Shown here: in pieces, positions 4,950 to 6,763 of the stretch
How the letters are laid out: every line of letters starts with the position of its first letter
Numbering within the stretch: the stretch's first letter is position 1
Assembly (NCBI GenBank): GCA_024639035.1
Contig: JAHEJE010000169.1
Coordinates: 1 to 6,763 of the forward strand
Reading direction: 5' to 3'
Origin: Alphaproteobacteria bacterium
GTDB lineage: Bacteria > Pseudomonadota > Alphaproteobacteria > Rhizobiales > Aestuariivirgaceae
Length of the DNA: 6,763 nucleotides
The notes under the pieces: generated by a model
Database searches by the model: none
The model's input: only the letters and a program-made list of their open reading frames with translations
Told to the model about the DNA's origin: nothing
Made by a program: the position numbers and the translations under genes

Positions 4950-5297
4950 TTACCCGAGCCCTTCGGCGATGATCTTGGACACATCGATGATGCCGCGGAA
5001 ATTCCGCGACCGTTCGGTCCGGATGAATTCGCATTCGCGCATGATCCACAGCCCGATCGATATCAGGTCGGCGCGCAGCGCGTCCGGCAGGTCGTTGCTG
5101 TTATCGACCAGATCGTCGATCAAGACGCCCCACAGGCGCCGGGTGAACAGGACCCCGTCGATGGCCTCGCGCGACGGCACACCTGCGGTCTCGGCGGCCT
5201 CCATCAGCGCGATCGAGCGCTGTATGGCGTCGCGCTCACGCTGGCGCGCGGTGTCACTGCCGGCATCGAGGGTTTCACTATAGGAAGACTGGTACAT
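4950..5297 (-). CDS. flaF: flagellar biosynthesis regulator FlaF
   Basis: A 115-residue helical protein needed for flagellin synthesis or secretion in alphaproteobacteria, encoded beside flbT as usual. The start MYQSSYSETL resembles the family's common MYQ.SY opening. The middle, DGVLFTRRLWGVLIDDLVDNSNDLPDALRADLISIGLWIMRE, is the typical FlaF core. CAGGAG at 5303-5308 lies five bases before the ATG at 5297 and decides the start. The upstream GTG at 5301-5303 overlaps that ribosome site and is rejected. It lies between flgL (27 bp) and flbT (8 bp). Confidence 0.95.
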   Translation of the reverse strand: MYQSSYSETLDAGSDTARQRERDAIQRSIALMEAAETAGVPSREAIDGVLFTRRLWGVLIDDLVDNSNDLPDALRADLISIGLWIMRECEFIRTERSRNFRGIIDVSKIIAEGLG

Positions 5298-5302
5298 ATA
5301 CA

Positions 5303-5308
5303 CTCCTG
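5303..5308 (-). promoter_or_regulatory. ribosome binding site of flaF
   Basis: CAGGAG on the minus strand, five bases before the ATG at 5297. It excludes the upstream GTG at 5301-5303, which overlaps it, as start codon and so trims two residues from the longest open frame. Confidence 0.7.
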
Positions 5309-5324
5309 TGGTCGGCTGCCGGCC

Positions 5325-6374
5325 CTAAATACGATTGGCAAGGCTGAGTTGTGATATCCGGCTGGTCAGCGCGTATGACACTTCGATCTGCGAGATCAGC
5401 CGGTTGATCCGGGTTGCCGTTTCAAACGGATCGGCGGCCTCCAGCGAAGCCACCTGCTCGTTGAGATGGAACACCTGCAATTGCGCCGCATCGTTTGCTC
5501 GCTGGACGCGTTCCTGGGTCAACCCCATGTTGGCGCGCAGCGAAATAATCTCCGACGTTGCCCGGCCCGACGCGGCAATCGCGCCGTCGAACACGACATG
5601 GCGGGCCGCCTTGTTCAGCCCGGCCGCCCCGAGATCGGCCACCATGACGAGCGCCCGGGTCAGATCGCGAAACGCCTCTTCGTTGCCATTGGTCCCGGTC
5701 TCCACTTGCGTACCGACGGCGATGCGGCTTTCAAGGTTCTGGTCCGAGGCATTTGAAAAATTGACCGGCCATCCCGCAGGGTCGAAAAGCGTTGCGTAGT
5801 TTCCATCAAGAAATGTCTGCATGTCACCCGGCGCGATCGCCGCAACCCCTGGGTCGGACTGGCTGATGCCGAAAGCGCCAAAGAATGCACCGTCGACCGC
5901 CAGTTTGCCCGCCGCCGGCGGCGTTGCCAGGTAATCCTCGAATGGAGCCTGCGCGGTGTTGATGCCGGCGAACATGTACTCGCCGTTCTGCGTGGCATTG
6001 AGATGGCTGGACAGTTGCGCAAGCGCCGAGCGTGCCGCCTGCACCGCGATGTCCACGGTGATGTCGCCGTCACGGGCCGAGATCACCGTCGCCATGAAAT
6101 CTTCCGCCAGGCTCTGCATGCCCGCCATGGCGTTCTGCGAGGTCTCCAGCCGCGCCGCCACCAGGTTGTTGGTATCGACGATGGCCGACAGCCGGCTGTG
6201 GTCGCTGCGCAGCGACACCGTCCTGGCCAGATTGTGGCCGAGCGTCACACCCTGATCGGCATGGCGGCCGCTGGACAGCTCGCTCTGTGCCGTGGCCAGG
6301 TTCTGCTGCATCCGCATTAAGGCAAGTCGGCCGGAATCGAACAGCGCCGAAGTTGATATGAAAGAGGTTTTCAT
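5325..6374 (-). CDS. flgL: hook-filament junction protein FlgL
   Basis: A 349-residue flagellin-like junction protein that sits between FlgK and the filament after export through the flagellar secretion system. The N-terminal D0/D1 helices carry family features (MKTSFISTSALFDSGRLALM, then QQNLATAQSELSSGRHAD..G). The conserved ATQNGEYMFAGINTAQAPFEDY lies at about residues 130-150. The C-terminal helix ends RISQLSLANRI, matching the flagellin-type packing end. The middle domain is more variable. The ATG at 6374 lies 9 bp after the flgK stop, with a modest AAGGCGGG upstream. Length is typical for rhizobial FlgL. Confidence 0.93.
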   Translation of the reverse strand: MKTSFISTSALFDSGRLALMRMQQNLATAQSELSSGRHADQGVTLGHNLARTVSLRSDHSRLSAIVDTNNLVAARLETSQNAMAGMQSLAEDFMATVISARDGDITVDIAVQAARSALAQLSSHLNATQNGEYMFAGINTAQAPFEDYLATPPAAGKLAVDGAFFGAFGISQSDPGVAAIAPGDMQTFLDGNYATLFDPAGWPVNFSNASDQNLESRIAVGTQVETGTNGNEEAFRDLTRALVMVADLGAAGLNKAARHVVFDGAIAASGRATSEIISLRANMGLTQERVQRANDAAQLQVFHLNEQVASLEAADPFETATRINRLISQIEVSYALTSRISQLSLANRI

Positions 6375-6383
6375 TTTCCCGCC

Positions 6384-6763
6384 TTACACCGCACTGAACA
6401 GGGCTGCATACATATTGTCGACGGCGCTCAACAGCCGCGCCGAGGCCTGGTAGGACCGCTCCAGATCGAGCAGATTGGTCAACTCCTCATCGATATTGAC
6501 CCCGGTGCGGTGCGACAGCGTCAGACTGGCGCGCTCTTTCAGCGTCGTGTGGTAGTCCACTTCGGCATGTGCCGTGCTGCGGGTCTCAGCCAGCCAGCCG
6601 GCGGCCGAGGCGGAAAAACCGGCAATCGTTGCCTGGTCGCCCAGACCGGCGGCCGGGTCGAAACCCTGGGTGCTGTTCAGGCCGTCGGTGAGTTCGCGCA
6701 GGCGCGCCGAATAGCCGGCAGCACCGCTCTGATTGTAGAGATAGGCCGCGCCCGCAATACCGC
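6384..6763 (-). CDS. flgK: hook-filament junction protein FlgK (C-terminal part)
   Basis: The last 125 codons and TAA stop of flgK; the 5' part lies beyond the window. The translated tail contains STAHAEVDYHTTLKERASLT and ends GVNIDEELTNLLDLERSYQA followed by SARLLSAVDNMYAALFSAV. This is the classic FlgK C-terminal D0 signature (GVN.DEE..NL...Q.sYqAsArlI). FlgK is the first hook-associated protein, joining hook to FlgL. It heads the operon segment seen here and is followed by flgL after 9 bp. A truncation other than the window edge is not suggested. Confidence 0.95.
   Translation of the reverse strand, partial: GIAGAAYLYNQSGAAGYSARLRELTDGLNSTQGFDPAAGLGDQATIAGFSASAAGWLAETRSTAHAEVDYHTTLKERASLTLSHRTGVNIDEELTNLLDLERSYQASARLLSAVDNMYAALFSAV

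Noticed and set aside
4942..5049. 36-codon N-terminal extension of FlbT
   Set aside because: The extension overlaps flaF out of frame and does not look like FlbT; the family core begins at the ATG at 4941.
1..6763. CRISPR array
   Set aside because: No regularly spaced repeats of 20 bases or more with unique spacers were seen.

Overview
The window looks like a chromosomal segment of an alphaproteobacterium, most likely Hyphomicrobiales (Rhizobiales). Two things support this: the gene order flgK-flgL-flaF-flbT-flgD-fliQ, and the pair FlaF/FlbT, which is an alphaproteobacterial flagellin-control pair. The genus cannot be fixed from the sequence alone.

Right half (about 3837-6763, all minus strand): the end of a late flagellar operon. 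In transcription order it holds flgK (3' part only; its 5' end is beyond the window), flgL, flaF, flbT, flgD and fliQ. The genes are packed with gaps of 8-27 bp, and flbT and flgD overlap by 77 bp. They supply the hook-filament junction (FlgK, FlgL), control of flagellin expression (FlaF, FlbT), the hook cap (FlgD) and a membrane part of the export gate (FliQ).

Middle (3680-3809): a tRNA-Leu with anticodon CAA on the minus strand, with its own strong-looking promoter and an encoded CCA end.

Left half (1 to about 3680): an integrated mobile element that abuts the 3' end of the tRNA. It carries a P4-type tyrosine integrase beside the tRNA, a 59-residue AlpA/Xis-like protein that is absent from the list of longer reading frames, a highly structured non-coding stretch (about 1700-2150), a small hypothetical gene, and a stand-alone T4SS-type (TraG/TraD/HerA-like) DNA-pumping ATPase. 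The last codons of a plus-strand gene converge on the ATPase at the left edge. The far end of the element lies outside the window. No relaxase or other conjugation gene is visible here.

Most notable signal: positions 1746-1855 form an almost fully paired, three-way-junction fold. It has a 22-bp outer stem with one mismatch and two inner hairpins. About 50 bp away lies a cluster of four copies of an ATGGGGATAC-type motif in both orientations. Together with int/xis and the DNA-translocating ATPase, this resembles an origin (transfer, rolling-circle or single-strand initiation) or an operator region of an integrative mobilizable element. That functional reading is inference; the repeats and pairing are read directly.
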